From Betaproteobacteria bacterium (lineage in GTDB: Bacteria > Pseudomonadota > Gammaproteobacteria > Burkholderiales > Burkholderiaceae_F), in contig VBCK01000091.1 of assembly GCA_005882215.1 (NCBI GenBank), positions 1 to 33,561 on the forward strand: a stretch of 33,561 bases of DNA. Reading direction: 5' to 3'. Positions 1 to 9,006 of this stretch are shown here, in pieces (within the stretch, counting starts at the first letter, position 1; each line of letters begins with the position of its first letter). Both the position numbers and the translations under genes were made by a program. Under the pieces are notes generated by a model. That model did no database searches. It had not been told where the DNA came from and saw only the letters and a list, made by a program, of their open reading frames with translations.

Positions 1-185
1 GACGCGAATTCAAGCCGGCCGACCGGCGCCAGCCGCGCCGCGATCGCATCCGGAGTCATCGCGGCGGGCGTCTTCGCGTGCAGCGGCCGGAACACGAAGT
101 TTCCTGCCACCGCGATCAGCGCTGCGACCGCGACGTAAATGAGCAGGTAGGGCGGGAACATGCGCTTCGAAGGCGGATCGGTCAT
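1..185 (-). CDS. c5-type cytochrome c, N-terminal part (runs off the window)
   Basis: The minus strand opens with ATG at 185 and stays open to the window edge (about 61 residues). The peptide starts MTDPPSKRMFPPYLLIYVAV, giving one uncleaved transmembrane anchor at about residues 10-30, followed by a periplasmic stretch ending in DAIAARLAPVGRLEFA. The 'I..R..PVG.L' pattern just after an anchor is typical of betaproteobacterial cytochrome c5-family proteins, where it precedes the CxxCH haem site. That site would lie outside the window, so haem binding is inferred and not seen. A purine-rich GAGAGCGAC precedes the ATG. The gene is divergent from the tRNA at 300. Confidence 0.6.
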   Translation of the reverse strand, partial: MTDPPSKRMFPPYLLIYVAVAALIAVAGNFVFRPLHAKTPAAMTPDAIAARLAPVGRLEFA

Positions 186-299
186 ACGTCGCTCTCGGGC
201 CCGCTGTCGGGCCAGTTGAGCGCGAAGTATATCGGCGCCGGCGCGCGGCTTGCACGCGGTTGGACGGTGCGGGCAGCAGTCGGTAAGCTGTTTGCTTCC

Positions 300-375
300 G
301 CGCCTGTAGCTCAGTGGATAGAGTGACGGCCTCCGAAGCCGTAGGTCGCAGGTTCGACTCCTGTCAGGCGCGCCA
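300..375 (+). tRNA. tRNA-Arg (anticodon CCG)
   Basis: A complete 76-nt cloverleaf can be drawn. The acceptor stem is GCGCCTG (300-306) with CAGGCGC (365-371), discriminator G372 and an encoded CCA at 373-375. The anticodon stem is ACGGC (326-330) with GCCGT (338-342), closing the loop CTCCGAA with anticodon CCG at 333-335. The T arm is GCAGG-TTCGACT-CCTGT with one G-T wobble. The anticodon reads the Arg codon CGG, which is frequent in this GC-rich genome. Confidence 0.97.
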
Positions 376-453
376 GGATGGGATGCGAGGGGCTGGGCTG
401 GCCCCTCGCGCTCCCCAGCCAACGTGAATGGAAATTTCGTTTCTCATTTCGCC

Positions 454-879
454 ATGACAGGACTTCATCCCGCCTCGCCACGGCCGACCGAGATCACGCT
501 GCACTCGGAATCGCGCGTGCTGGAGATCGCGTTCAGCGACGGCCGCACGTTCCGGCTGCCGTACGAATTCCTGCGCGTTAACTCGCCCTCGGCCGAGGTG
601 CGCGGGCACGGTCCCGGCCAGGAGCAGCTGCAGGTCGGCAAGCGGGATGTGACGATCGTGTCGGCCGAGCCGGTCGGCTACTACGGGTTGCAGCCGACGT
701 TTTCCGACGGCCACTGTACCGGCATCTATTCGTGGGACCTGCTCTATGAGCTCGGCCTGGGCCAGGAAAACCTGTGGGCGCAGTATCTCGAGCGCTTGCA
801 GGCTGCCGGGGCCAGTCGGGATCCATCGGCGGCGGCGCAACCCACGCAGCCCTCCGGCCATAGCTGCGGCAGACACTGA
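454..879 (+). CDS. DUF971 family protein
   Basis: This 141-residue protein consists almost entirely of a DUF971 domain (gamma-butyrobetaine hydroxylase N-terminal-like fold). Diagnostic segments are [20 protein letters not shown] at about residues 40-60 and [19 protein letters not shown] at about 90-110. I start it at ATG 454 because family members begin a few residues before the 'PTEITLH' strand; an in-frame ATG at 424 would add ten residues without homology, and neither has a clear ribosome site. It lies 10 bases before ubiE. In betaproteobacteria this gene commonly heads the ubiE-ubiJ-ubiB cluster. Its biochemical role is not established; an Fe-S-related role has been suggested for the domain. 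Confidence 0.9.
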   Translation: MTGLHPASPRPTEITLHSESRVLEIAFSDGRTFRLPYEFLRVNSPSAEVRGHGPGQEQLQVGKRDVTIVSAEPVGYYGLQPTFSDGHCTGIYSWDLLYELGLGQENLWAQYLERLQAAGASRDPSAAAQPTQPSGHSCGRH

Positions 880-889
880 GGCGTGCGCG

Positions 890-1630
890 ATGAGCGAGGA
901 TCGCACCACGCATTTCGGGTTCCGGCGCGTTGCCGAGGACCAGAAGGCGGCGCACGTGGAGCGTGTTTTCAGTTCCGTGGCGCCGCGCTATGACCTGATG
1001 AACGACGTGTTGTCGGGCGGACTGCATCGGCTGTGGAAGGCGTTCACGATCCGGCAGGCTGCCGTGCGCCCCGGAATGCGCGTGCTGGACGTGGCAGCCG
1101 GCACCGGCGATCTGGCGCGGGCCTTCGTGCGCGAGGTCGGTCCGGAAGGACTCGTCGTGCTGACCGACCTCAACGCCCGGATGCTGACGGCCGGTCGCGA
1201 CCGTCTGCTCGATGAAGGACGGATCGTGCCGGCCGTCCGCTGTGACGCTGAACAGCTTCCGTTTCCGGATCGCTGCTTCGATGTGGTCAGCGTGGGCTTC
1301 GGACTGCGCAACATGACCCACAAGGAACAGGCGCTGGCTCAGATGCGCCGCGTGCTGCGGCCCGGCGGTCGCCTGCTGGTTCTGGAATTTTCGAAAGTCT
1401 GGCAGCCGCTGGCGCCGCTGTACGACGCGTACTCGATGCGGGTGATGCCCTGGCTCGGCGAACGGATTGCCGGAGACGGAGCGAGCTACCGCTACCTGGC
1501 TGAATCGATCCGGGTGCATCCGACTCAGCAGGAGCTGGCCCGGATGATGGAGCAGGCCGGACTCGAGCGCGTGCAATGGTTCAACTTCGCGGCGGGCATC
1601 TGCGCCTTGCACGTCGGGTACGCGCTGTGA
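890..1630 (+). CDS. ubiE: Demethylmenaquinone/2-methoxy-6-polyprenyl-1,4-benzoquinol C-methyltransferase
   Basis: UbiE methylates the quinol ring carbon in ubiquinone synthesis (and in menaquinone synthesis where present), using S-adenosylmethionine. The 246-residue protein begins [20 protein letters not shown] and shows [20 protein letters not shown] at about 26-45. SAM motif I is [11 protein letters not shown] at about 68-78, and the UbiE signature [13 protein letters not shown] is at about 137-149. The length is normal for the family. I chose ATG 890 because the conserved N-terminus starts there, although the frame is open further upstream. The stop TGA overlaps the GTG of the next gene, so the two are probably translationally coupled. 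Confidence 0.97.
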   Translation: MSEDRTTHFGFRRVAEDQKAAHVERVFSSVAPRYDLMNDVLSGGLHRLWKAFTIRQAAVRPGMRVLDVAAGTGDLARAFVREVGPEGLVVLTDLNARMLTAGRDRLLDEGRIVPAVRCDAEQLPFPDRCFDVVSVGFGLRNMTHKEQALAQMRRVLRPGGRLLVLEFSKVWQPLAPLYDAYSMRVMPWLGERIAGDGASYRYLAESIRVHPTQQELARMMEQAGLERVQWFNFAAGICALHVGYAL

Positions 1631-2484
1631 AGGTCGGGGGTGCATCCGTGCCGACCAGATGGACAAGGGTTCGACGCTGGCTGGTGGGCGCTTGCGTGCT
1701 GGCGGTGGCCACCGGCGCCAGTGGCGAGAGCGCAATCCAACGCCGGCCGACCGGCACGCCCAACTCGCATCGCGAGGCCAGCCCGACGGCGCCGGCGACC
1801 CGGGATACGCCGGCTGGACCGGCTGGCTCAACGGCGCCGGCAGTCTCGCCGTCGGCGCGCCATTGGTGGCTCGCGCTGCTGACGACGATGGCGGCCGGTC
1901 TTGGCGTGGTCGCGCTGCTGGCGGTGCGGCGACGCGCACGGCCGTTGCCGCCTGCGCCGACCTATGGCGAGGGCTGGCAGGGCATCGGGGGTCCTTCGTA
2001 TGCGCCGCGCCCGACCACGGAGCGCATCGAGCCGCGCACCGGTAAGCCGGACACGACGCGGGGCGGAGGCAGGCGCGAGGCGGCGCGCCGGCAGGACGGT
2101 TTCAGACGCCCGTTTGGAGTACCCACCGACTTCGACGCGTCGGCGTTCCTGGCCAGCGCCAGGCAATCGTTCGTGCGGCTGCAGTCGGCCTGGGACCGCT
2201 CGGACCTGAACGACCTGAACGAGTGCACGACCGATGAAATGTTCAATGCGCTGACGCACGAGTTGCGTGTACGGGTCGGTGCGAGCCGCACCGAGGTGGT
2301 CGAGCTGACCGCGAGCCTGCTGGCGATCGAGACCGCGGCCGGAGAGTATCGGGCCAGCGTCCGGTTTTCGGGAAACCTGAAGGTCAACGGCGAAGACGAG
2401 CGCCTGGACGAGGTGTGGAACCTTTCCAAGCCGGTCGACAACTCCAGCGGATGGCTGCTGGCCGGCATCCAGCAGCTGAACTGA
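1627..2484 (+). CDS. Tim44-like domain protein
   Basis: This 285-residue protein starts at GTG 1627, overlapping the ubiE stop as GTGA. It has a hydrophobic signal-like segment ([16 protein letters not shown]), a proline/threonine-rich linker, a transmembrane helix ([20 protein letters not shown]) at about residues 79-98, then an arginine-rich linker. A C-terminal Tim44-like domain follows at about 165-285 ([20 protein letters not shown] through [10 protein letters not shown]). Tim44-like proteins next to ubiE and ubiJ are usual in Burkholderiales. The family is membrane-associated, but its bacterial function is unknown. The fold suggests a membrane-surface scaffold, possibly for the quinone enzymes; that is inference. 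Confidence 0.85.
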   Translation: MKVGGASVPTRWTRVRRWLVGACVLAVATGASGESAIQRRPTGTPNSHREASPTAPATRDTPAGPAGSTAPAVSPSARHWWLALLTTMAAGLGVVALLAVRRRARPLPPAPTYGEGWQGIGGPSYAPRPTTERIEPRTGKPDTTRGGGRREAARRQDGFRRPFGVPTDFDASAFLASARQSFVRLQSAWDRSDLNDLNECTTDEMFNALTHELRVRVGASRTEVVELTASLLAIETAAGEYRASVRFSGNLKVNGEDERLDEVWNLSKPVDNSSGWLLAGIQQLN

Positions 2485-2501
2485 GCCGCCGGCCGCCGTC
2501 C

Positions 2502-3074
2502 GTGTTGCAGCAATTCGCGTCCGACGCTGCGCTGGAAGGCCTGAATTACCTGCTGCGGCGCGAGCGGCCGGCGCGCGAGCTGCTGCGCCCGCTCGCCGGA
2601 CGGACCGCGCGGCTGCAGGCCGGCCCCCTTGTGTTGCAGTTCGCGGTCGCGGCGGACGGTTCGGCGCTGGCCTCGGACGCCGATCCGCACGTGACGATCG
2701 ACATCGGCGCACGCGCGCTTGCCGCGGGGCTGTCCGATCCGGCCGCGTTGCTGAAGGACGCGCAGGTATGGGGCGACGCGGAATTCGCACAGGTGTTGTC
2801 GCGCGTGGCCGAGCGACTTCGGCCGGACCCCGAGGAGGATCTGTCGCGGCTGGTCGGGGACGCTGCGGCCGTTCGGATCATGGGCGCCCTGCGGACGGCA
2901 CGGGATGAGGTCGCGGACAGCGGGGCGCGAGCGGCGCGGCAGTTGGCGGACTATCTGGCCGGTGAGCGGGAGTGGCTCGCATCGCGCGGCCCGTTCGAGC
3001 GGTTTGTTGCCGAGGTGAACGAGCTGGCCCAGGCGGCCGATCGCCTGGCCGAGCGGGCAAGCCGGCTGCGCTGA
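2502..3074 (+). CDS. ubiJ: Ubiquinone biosynthesis accessory factor UbiJ (SCP2-like lipid-binding)
   Basis: UbiJ is a small SCP2-fold protein thought to bind the polyprenyl intermediate and help organise the Ubi complex. The 190-residue product (from GTG 2502) has an SCP2 domain at about 20-115, with strands such as [15 protein letters not shown] and the segment [20 protein letters not shown] charged helical C-terminus at about 125-190 ends in a coiled-coil-like [17 protein letters not shown], as in UbiJ. No ATG is available near the domain start. GTG 2502 lies 17 bases after the previous stop and fits the family N-terminus. Its position between ubiE and ubiB strongly supports the call. Confidence 0.88.
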   Translation: MLQQFASDAALEGLNYLLRRERPARELLRPLAGRTARLQAGPLVLQFAVAADGSALASDADPHVTIDIGARALAAGLSDPAALLKDAQVWGDAEFAQVLSRVAERLRPDPEEDLSRLVGDAAAVRIMGALRTARDEVADSGARAARQLADYLAGEREWLASRGPFERFVAEVNELAQAADRLAERASRLR

Positions 3075-3078
3075 GCCG

Positions 3079-4650
3079 ATGCTGCGCCTGCTGCGGCTGC
3101 TGCGCATCGTCACGGTCGCGTTCCGCTACGGGCTGGACCAGATCGCGCTGGCCAATCTGAGCCACCCGCTGCTGGTGCGGCTGGTGCGGCTGGCCGCGGT
3201 TGGGCGACGGCTGCGCCGCCCGCGCGCCGAGCGGCTGCGCCTGGCGCTGGAAAGCCTCGGACCGCTGTTCGTCAAGTTCGGACAGCTGCTGTCGACCCGC
3301 CGCGACCTGCTGCCGGAGGACATCGCCGACGAGTTGGCCCGACTGCAGGACCGCGTGCCTCCGTTCGATTCGGCGCTGGCGGTGCGCGAGATCGAGCGGG
3401 GGCTGGGCCGCCGCATCGCAGAGGTGTTCTCGTCGTTCGACCACACGCCGGTGGCGAGCGCCTCGATCGCGCAGGTGCACCTCGGCGTGCTGGCGCACGG
3501 CCCGCATGCGGGCCGTGAAGTGGCGATCAAGGTGCTGCGGCCCGGCATGCGCTCGGTGATCGACCGCGATCTGCAATTGATGGATGCGGCCGCGGTGCTG
3601 GTCGAGCGCCTGTGGCGCGACGGCCGGCGGCTGCGGCCGCACGACGTGGTCGACGAATTCCGCAAGACGCTGCACGACGAGCTCGACCTCACGCGCGAGG
3701 CGGCCAATGCGTCGCAGCTGCGGCGCAACTTCGCCGCCTCCGCGCTGCTGCGCATTCCCGAGATGATTTGGGACTATTGCCGCGAAAGCGTGCTGGTGAT
3801 GGAACGGATGCATGGCGTGCCGATCAGCCAGGTCGACCGCCTGCGCGAAGCCGGCGTCGACTTCAAAAAGCTCTCGCGCGACGGCATCGAGATCTTCTTC
3901 ACCCAGGTGTTCCGCGACGGTTTCTTCCACGCGGACATGCATCCGGGCAACATCTACGTCAGTGTCGATCCGGCCGAGCTCGGGCGCTACATCGCGCTCG
4001 ACTTCGGCATCGTGGGCACGCTGACCGACACCGACCGCGACTACCTGGCCCGCAATTTCCTCGCGTTCTTCCAGCGCGATTATCGGCGCGTGGCCTCCAC
4101 GCACCTGGAATCGGGCTGGGTGCCCCGCGGCACCCGGGTCGACGAGCTGGAAAGCGCGATTCGCGCGGTGTGCGAGCCGATTTTCGATCGCCCGCTGAAG
4201 GACATCTCCTTCGGCCAGGTGCTGGTGCGGCTGTTCCAGACGTCGCGCCGTTTCAATGTCGAGATTCAGCCCCAGCTGCTGCTGCTGCAGAAGACGCTGC
4301 TGAACATCGAAGGGCTGGGCCGGCAGCTCGATCCGGACCTGGACCTGTGGAAGACCGCCAAGCCGTTCCTGGAATCGTGGATCAAGCGGGAAGTCGGGCT
4401 GGCCGGCCTGATCGAGCGGCTGCGCGCCGAGGCGCCGCAGTGGAGCCGCCTGCTGCCACAGTTGCCGCGCCTGACGGCCAACGCGCTGAGGGCGGTGGAG
4501 AACCAGGAGCGCGTGCTGGCCGAGCTCGCCGAGCTGCGGCGCGCCAGCGCGCAGCGCAACCGCTGGCTGGCCGCCGGCGTTTCGCTGCTGGCCGCGATCG
4601 TGCTGATGCTCGGCTGGGCCTTCCTCGGATTTCGACTGCCCCGACTGTGA
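3079..4650 (+). CDS. ubiB: Ubiquinone biosynthesis atypical kinase/ATPase UbiB
   Basis: UbiB belongs to the atypical ADCK/ABC1 protein-kinase-like family. It is a membrane ATPase needed for ubiquinone synthesis. The 523-residue protein carries the family-defining KxGQ region ([19 protein letters not shown], about 65-83), the ASASIAQVH loop at about 122-130 that replaces a normal P-loop, the lysine in [12 protein letters not shown], the catalytic-type segment [13 protein letters not shown] and the metal-binding ALDFGIVG. A hydrophobic C-terminal helix ([20 protein letters not shown]) anchors it. It starts 4 bases after ubiJ and closes the operon. Confidence 0.97.
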   Translation: MLRLLRLLRIVTVAFRYGLDQIALANLSHPLLVRLVRLAAVGRRLRRPRAERLRLALESLGPLFVKFGQLLSTRRDLLPEDIADELARLQDRVPPFDSALAVREIERGLGRRIAEVFSSFDHTPVASASIAQVHLGVLAHGPHAGREVAIKVLRPGMRSVIDRDLQLMDAAAVLVERLWRDGRRLRPHDVVDEFRKTLHDELDLTREAANASQLRRNFAASALLRIPEMIWDYCRESVLVMERMHGVPISQVDRLREAGVDFKKLSRDGIEIFFTQVFRDGFFHADMHPGNIYVSVDPAELGRYIALDFGIVGTLTDTDRDYLARNFLAFFQRDYRRVASTHLESGWVPRGTRVDELESAIRAVCEPIFDRPLKDISFGQVLVRLFQTSRRFNVEIQPQLLLLQKTLLNIEGLGRQLDPDLDLWKTAKPFLESWIKREVGLAGLIERLRAEAPQWSRLLPQLPRLTANALRAVENQERVLAELAELRRASAQRNRWLAAGVSLLAAIVLMLGWAFLGFRLPRL

Positions 4651-4655
4651 AGGTC

Positions 4656-4681
4656 GAGCTACCTATGGAGCTACCTATAAT
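4656..4681 (+). promoter_or_regulatory. glmU: Likely glmU promoter with tandem 11-bp repeat
   Basis: GAGCTACCTAT occurs at 4656-4666 and again at 4668-4678 (12-bp period). The second copy runs into a perfect TATAAT at 4676-4681, suitable as a -10 box about 50 bases before the glmU ATG. No good TTGACA lies at the usual distance (GTCGAG-like at best), so activity rests on the -10 alone or on a factor bound at the repeat. The copy near the -35 position could be an operator half-site. Confidence 0.5.
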
Positions 4682-4731
4682 CGCTTGCGAGCCATTGCGA
4701 GGTGGTGCTTCTCGAAGCTGAGGTTCACGGT

Positions 4732-6111
4732 ATGAATCTGGTGATCCTGGCGGCCGGCCAGGGCAAACGCATGCGATCGGATCTGCCCAAGGTGCTGCAT
4801 CCGCTTGCGGGCCGGCCGCTGCTGGCGCACGTGCTCGAAACGGCCCGCTCCGTGGCCGGCGCGCTTGGACTGCCCGCCGAGGTGGTCGTGGTCGTCGGGC
4901 ACGGCGGCGCGCGGGTAGAAGAAGCGCTCGCCGGCTATGAGGGGATCCGATTCGTCACGCAGCAGCCGCAGCTCGGTACCGGGCACGCGGTTCTGCAAGC
5001 GGTGCCGATGCTGCACGATGCCGGGCCGACACTGGTGCTGTATGGCGATGTTCCGCTGATCCGGGCGACCACGCTGGTCGGCCTGCTGCGGGCCGCGGGT
5101 GACGGGGTCGCGCTGCTGAGCGCGCGGGTGCCCGATCCGACCGGCTACGGGCGCATCGTGCGCGACGCCGCGGGTCGCGTGACGCGGATCGTCGAGGAGC
5201 GCGACGCGAGCGACGCCGAGCGCTCGATCGACGAGATCAACACCGGCATCCTGGCGGCCCCCACGCTGCGGCTCAAGTCCTGGGTGGCCCAACTGCGCAA
5301 CGTCAACGCGCAGCGCGAGTACTACCTGACCGACGTGATCGAGCTGGCGGTGCGCGAGGGCGCGCCGGTGACTGCCTGCGTGGCTCCGGACGCCAGCCAG
5401 GCGCTCGGCGTGAACAGCAAGTCGCAGCTGGCACAGCTGGAGCGGATCGTGCAGCAAAACAGCGCCGAGCGCCTGATGCAGTTGGGAGCGACGCTGGCCG
5501 ACCCGGGCCGCGTCGATGTGCGCGGCGACGTCAGCGTCGGAGTCGATGTCTTCATCGACATCGGCTGCGTGTTCGAGGGGCGGGTCGAGCTGGCCGACCG
5601 CGTCAAGGTGGGCCCCTACTGCGTACTGCGCGACACGACGGTCGGCCCCGGCACCGAAGTGGCCGCTTTTTCACACCTGGACGGCTGCCGGATCGGCGCC
5701 TCGGCACGGGTCGGGCCGTACGCGCGGCTGCGGCCGGGAGCGAGCCTGGACGACGAGGTCCATATCGGCAACTTCGTCGAGGTCAAGGCGAGCCGCGTCG
5801 GCCGAGGCTCCAAGGCGAACCACCTTGCCTACATCGGCGATGCAGAGGTCGGTTCGCGCACCAACATCGGTGCCGGAACGATCGTTGCCAATTACGACGG
5901 GGCGAACAAGCACAGCAGCCGGATCGGCCAGGACGTTCAGGTCGGCAGCAACAGCGTGCTGGTGGCGCCGATCGAGGTCGGAGACGGCGCGACGATCGGG
6001 GCCGGATCCACCGTGTGCCGCGAAGTTCCACCGGGCGGCCTGACGCTGGCGCGCGCACGCCAGGTCACGATCGCCGGCTGGAAGCGACCGGCGAAGAAGG
6101 TCAAGGCCTGA
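4732..6111 (+). CDS. glmU: Bifunctional UDP-GlcNAc pyrophosphorylase / glucosamine-1-phosphate acetyltransferase
   Basis: GlmU makes UDP-N-acetylglucosamine for peptidoglycan and lipopolysaccharide by acetylating GlcN-1-P and then uridylating it. The 459-residue length is standard. The N-terminal nucleotidyltransferase shows [20 protein letters not shown] (about 4-23) and YGDVPLI (about 104-110). From about residue 250 a left-handed beta-helix of hexapeptide repeats runs to the end, including [26 protein letters not shown] and [12 protein letters not shown], with the acetyltransferase active-site histidine and NYDG region present. ATG 4732 is preceded by TGAGG, and it has its own probable promoter. 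Confidence 0.98.
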   Translation: MNLVILAAGQGKRMRSDLPKVLHPLAGRPLLAHVLETARSVAGALGLPAEVVVVVGHGGARVEEALAGYEGIRFVTQQPQLGTGHAVLQAVPMLHDAGPTLVLYGDVPLIRATTLVGLLRAAGDGVALLSARVPDPTGYGRIVRDAAGRVTRIVEERDASDAERSIDEINTGILAAPTLRLKSWVAQLRNVNAQREYYLTDVIELAVREGAPVTACVAPDASQALGVNSKSQLAQLERIVQQNSAERLMQLGATLADPGRVDVRGDVSVGVDVFIDIGCVFEGRVELADRVKVGPYCVLRDTTVGPGTEVAAFSHLDGCRIGASARVGPYARLRPGASLDDEVHIGNFVEVKASRVGRGSKANHLAYIGDAEVGSRTNIGAGTIVANYDGANKHSSRIGQDVQVGSNSVLVAPIEVGDGATIGAGSTVCREVPPGGLTLARARQVTIAGWKRPAKKVKA

Positions 6112-6127
6112 CTTGGAGGCGCAACGA

Positions 6128-7669
6128 ATGTCGACCCTTGAATCGGTGTTGCACGGCGAGGTGGTGCGGCTGCTCGACGGGCTCGGAGTCGACCCCGCTT
6201 CGCTGGACGGCGACCTGGTCGCCCGCACGCCGATCGACGGCGGTGTCACGGCCCGCGTGCCCGAGGTGACGCCGGCGCAGGCGAACGCGGCGATCGAGGA
6301 AGCCGCGCAGGCCTTTCTGCGCTGGAGGCTCGTGCCGGCGCCGCGTCGGGGCGAGCTGGTGCGGCGCCTCGGCGACGCGCTGCGGCAAGCGCGCGAGGAT
6401 CTGGGCCGGCTGGTATCGATCGAGACCGGCAAGATCGTCTCCGAGGGGCGCGGGGAAGTGCAGGAGATGATCGACATCTGCGACTTCGCAACCGGCCTGT
6501 CGCGCCAGCTGTACGGCCTGACGATCGCTTCGGAGCGGCCGGGCCACCGGATGATGGAGATGTGGCATCCGCTCGGGGTAACGGGCGTGATCAGCGCGTT
6601 CAATTTTCCGGTCGCGGTATGGGCCTGGAACGCGGCGCTGGCGCTCGTGTGCGGCGACCCGGTGGTGTGGAAGCCGTCCGACAAGACGCCGCTGACTGCG
6701 CTTGCGGTGCAGGCGATCTTCGCGCGCGTCGCGCGCGAATTCGAGCGCGAATCGGGTACGCCGGCGGGCGGTCTGCTGCACGTGCTGACGGGCGGCCGCG
6801 GGCCGGCCGAGGCGCTGGCCGATCATCCGGCCGTGCGGCTGGTGTCGGCGACCGGATCCACCGCGATGGGGCGCGCGCTCGGCCCACGGCTTGCGCGGCG
6901 CTTTGCGCGCGCGCTGCTGGAGCTGGGCGGCAATAACGGGGCGATCGTCTGTCCCAGCGCGGACCAGGAGCTCGCGCTGCGCGCGATCGCGTTCGCCTGG
7001 ATGGGCACAGCGGGTCAGCGCTGCACGACGCTGCGGCGGCTGTTCGTGCACCGCGATCTCGCCGACGGGTTCGTGCAGCGCCTGGTTCGGGTGTCCGGAT
7101 CGGTCGCGGTCGGCGACCCGCTGGACCCGGGCACATTGGTCGGACCGCTGATCGATCGGCTCGCGTTCGACTCGATGCAGGCGGCGTTGAAGGAGGCGGC
7201 CTCCGACGGGGGACTTGTCGAAGGCGGCGCACGCGAGCACGCGGCGCGCTGGCCGAATGCCTGGTACGTGCGCCCGGCCGTGGCGTCGATGCCGCAGCAG
7301 CGCGGGCCGGTGCTGCGCGAGACGTTCGCGCCGATCCTGTACGTGATGCGCTACACGGACCTGGACGAGGCGATCGCCGCGCACAACGCCGTGGCCGCGG
7401 GCCTGTCCTCGTCGATCTTCACGCGCGATGCGCGCGAGGCCGAGCGCTTCATCGCCGCCGACGGATCCGACTGCGGGCTGGCCAACGTGAACATCGGTCC
7501 TTCCGGAGCGGAGATCGGTGGTGCCTTTGGCGGCGAGAAGGAAACCGGCGGTGGTCGCGAATCGGGTTCCGACGCGTGGAGGGCCTACATGCGCCGCACG
7601 ACCAACACGATCAATTTCTCGGGCGAGCTGCCGCTGGCGCAAGGCGTGAAGTTCGACATCGGCCGCTGA
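6128..7669 (+). CDS. amaB: ALDH7-family semialdehyde dehydrogenase (L-piperidine-6-carboxylate/aminoadipate semialdehyde type)
   Basis: This 513-residue NAD(P)-dependent aldehyde dehydrogenase resembles the antiquitin/ALDH7 branch, whose bacterial members oxidise 2-aminoadipate 6-semialdehyde (in equilibrium with piperidine-6-carboxylate) in lysine catabolism. Visible are the fold motif GVISAFNFPVAVWAWN, nucleotide-binding WKPSDKTPLTA, the general-base glutamate in ELGGNNGAI, and the catalytic cysteine in GTAGQRCTTLRRLFVH. The C-terminal FGGEKETGGGRESGSDAWR is characteristic of ALDH7. ATG 6128 has GGAGG at 6115-6119. It lies 16 bases after glmU and may be co-transcribed. No other lysine-catabolism gene is adjacent, so the substrate is inferred from the subfamily only. 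Confidence 0.85.
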   Translation: MSTLESVLHGEVVRLLDGLGVDPASLDGDLVARTPIDGGVTARVPEVTPAQANAAIEEAAQAFLRWRLVPAPRRGELVRRLGDALRQAREDLGRLVSIETGKIVSEGRGEVQEMIDICDFATGLSRQLYGLTIASERPGHRMMEMWHPLGVTGVISAFNFPVAVWAWNAALALVCGDPVVWKPSDKTPLTALAVQAIFARVAREFERESGTPAGGLLHVLTGGRGPAEALADHPAVRLVSATGSTAMGRALGPRLARRFARALLELGGNNGAIVCPSADQELALRAIAFAWMGTAGQRCTTLRRLFVHRDLADGFVQRLVRVSGSVAVGDPLDPGTLVGPLIDRLAFDSMQAALKEAASDGGLVEGGAREHAARWPNAWYVRPAVASMPQQRGPVLRETFAPILYVMRYTDLDEAIAAHNAVAAGLSSSIFTRDAREAERFIAADGSDCGLANVNIGPSGAEIGGAFGGEKETGGGRESGSDAWRAYMRRTTNTINFSGELPLAQGVKFDIGR

Positions 7670-7789
7670 TGAAGCGCATCGCCCGATCGAGGCGATTCTT
7701 GCCCGCTGCAGGCAGTCTGATGGCCGCCGATCGCAGTCTCAGTGATGTTGTTACCAGATGTGGCACCGTCAACGGGCGCGGCGTGCGTC

Positions 7790-7806
7790 ACGTTAACGAA
7801 TAACGT
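7790..7806. promoter_or_regulatory. Inverted repeat ACGTTA-5-TAACGT upstream of the WXXGXW gene
   Basis: ACGTTA (7790-7795) and TAACGT (7801-7806) form a perfect 6-bp inverted repeat around ACGAA, ending 21 bases before the GTG start at 7828. It could be an operator or a short mRNA hairpin near the ribosome site. The rest of the 158-base intergenic stretch holds no clear -35/-10 pair. A 44-codon frame (7669-7803) overlapping the dehydrogenase stop as TGATG has no recognisable product. Confidence 0.3.
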
Positions 7807-7827
7807 CATCCGGCAACGGAGGTCCTC

Positions 7828-8991
7828 GTGAAGCGCTCGATATCTCGCACTTTCGGACCGCGCATCGTCGCGTTCCTGCTGGCCGCCGTTGCACTCACCG
7901 CGACAAGCGGTTCGAACGCGGCGGTGTATCTGTCTGTAACGATCGCTCCGCCGGCGCTGCCGGTGTACGAGCAGCCACTCATCCCCGGGCCCGGGTACAT
8001 CTGGACGCCGGGTTACTGGGCCTGGGGTCCCGAGGGATATTACTGGGTGCCCGGCACCTGGGTGCTCGCGCCGTTCGCTGGCGCTTTGTGGACACCGGGG
8101 TACTGGGGCTGGGGCGAAGGCGTTTATATCTGGCACACCGGTTACTGGGGCCCTCACGTGGGTTTCTATGGCGGCATCTCTTACGGATTCGGCTACACCG
8201 GCTTCGGATACCAGGGCGGGTACTGGGATCGCGGATCCTTCCGGTACAACCGTGCGGTGAATAACGTCAACGTGACGAACATCACCAACACGTACAACAC
8301 AACCGTCGTGAACAATTCGTCGACAACGCGTGTCAGCTACAACGGCGGCTCCGGCGGTGTGCTGGCACGACCGAGGCCTGAAGACCGAATCGCGGAGCGC
8401 GAAACGCATACACCGGTGCTGCCGGTGCAGGCTCACCACGAGCTGGCCGCAGCCTCCAACCGCGCACTGCTCGCCTCGGTGAACAACGGTCACCCGGCGG
8501 TTGCGGCAACGCCGCGACCGCAGCCGTTTGCGGGCAGGACAGCGCCCGCACGAAGCTTCTCGCAACAGGCGGCAGTACAGCCGCACCCGGTGCCGCCGGC
8601 CAACAGCGGGGCAGGCCGGACTCCACGGGTCACCAACGGGCAGCAGCTCGAGCGTCCGGATGCTCGCGTGAACGCGGCCGCCCCGCAGGGTTCACCCCCG
8701 GCGAGGATGTATCGGCAGGGTCCGGCACAAGGGCAGGCTCGTCCGGAAGCTCCGCCGCAAGCGCAGATGCGCCCGCAGGGCCAGCCGCGTCCGGAAGGTC
8801 CAGCACAACCGCAGATGCGCCCGCAAGGGCAGGCGCGTCCGGGAGCTCCAGCACAAGCGCAGATGCACCCGCAGGGGCCTGCGCGTCCACCGGCGCAAAG
8901 GCAGCCGCCGGCCGTCGCCTCGCAACAAGGCGGGCCGCCGCGCGAGGAGCGGGGGCCGCATGGTCCGAACGATCGTCCGGGCGAACGCTAG
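7828..8991 (+). CDS. Secreted WXXGXW-repeat protein with Pro/Gln-rich repeat tail
   Basis: The 387-residue protein starts at GTG 7828 with a strong GGAGG at 7819-7823. A signal peptide (about 1-30, ending SGSNA-A) is followed by a tyrosine/tryptophan-rich domain with at least four WxxGxW-type units: WTPGYW, WVPGTW, WTPGYW and WHTGYW (about residues 57-111). After that come glycine/tyrosine- and asparagine-rich stretches. From about residue 290 the tail is low-complexity Pro/Gln/Arg containing three 16-residue tandem units. WXXGXW proteins are common in Burkholderiales, are exported, and have no proven function; an envelope-associated role is assumed. It converges on the S1/P1 nuclease gene with only 15 bases between the stops. 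Confidence 0.85.
   Translation: MKRSISRTFGPRIVAFLLAAVALTATSGSNAAVYLSVTIAPPALPVYEQPLIPGPGYIWTPGYWAWGPEGYYWVPGTWVLAPFAGALWTPGYWGWGEGVYIWHTGYWGPHVGFYGGISYGFGYTGFGYQGGYWDRGSFRYNRAVNNVNVTNITNTYNTTVVNNSSTTRVSYNGGSGGVLARPRPEDRIAERETHTPVLPVQAHHELAAASNRALLASVNNGHPAVAATPRPQPFAGRTAPARSFSQQAAVQPHPVPPANSGAGRTPRVTNGQQLERPDARVNAAAPQGSPPARMYRQGPAQGQARPEAPPQAQMRPQGQPRPEGPAQPQMRPQGQARPGAPAQAQMHPQGPARPPAQRQPPAVASQQGGPPREERGPHGPNDRPGER
8734..8877 (+). repeat. Three tandem 48-bp coding repeats
   Basis: Units at 8734-8781, 8782-8829 and 8830-8877 encode QARPEAPPQAQMRPQG, QPRPEGPAQPQMRPQG and QARPGAPAQAQMHPQG. Unit identity is high at DNA level, and a partial fourth copy follows. The 48-bp period keeps the frame, so copy number can vary without breaking the gene. 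Confidence 0.9.
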
Positions 8992-9006
8992 CAGGCGGTT
9001 GCAAAG

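Noticed and set aside
300-453. tRNA 3' end examined as an integration (att) site of a genomic island
   Set aside because: No integrase gene and no visible repeat of the tRNA 3' end elsewhere in the window; core ubiquinone genes follow directly.
578-1939. 453-codon minus frame spanning DUF971, ubiE and part of the Tim44-like gene
   Set aside because: It crosses three well-supported plus-strand genes and shows no domain.
6101-7642. 513-codon frame antisense to the ALDH7 gene
   Set aside because: No recognisable domain and strongly biased composition; the plus strand has all dehydrogenase catalytic motifs.
8734-8877. Regular 48-bp repeats considered as a CRISPR array
   Set aside because: The units are contiguous without spacers, stay in frame inside a protein gene, and there are no cas genes.
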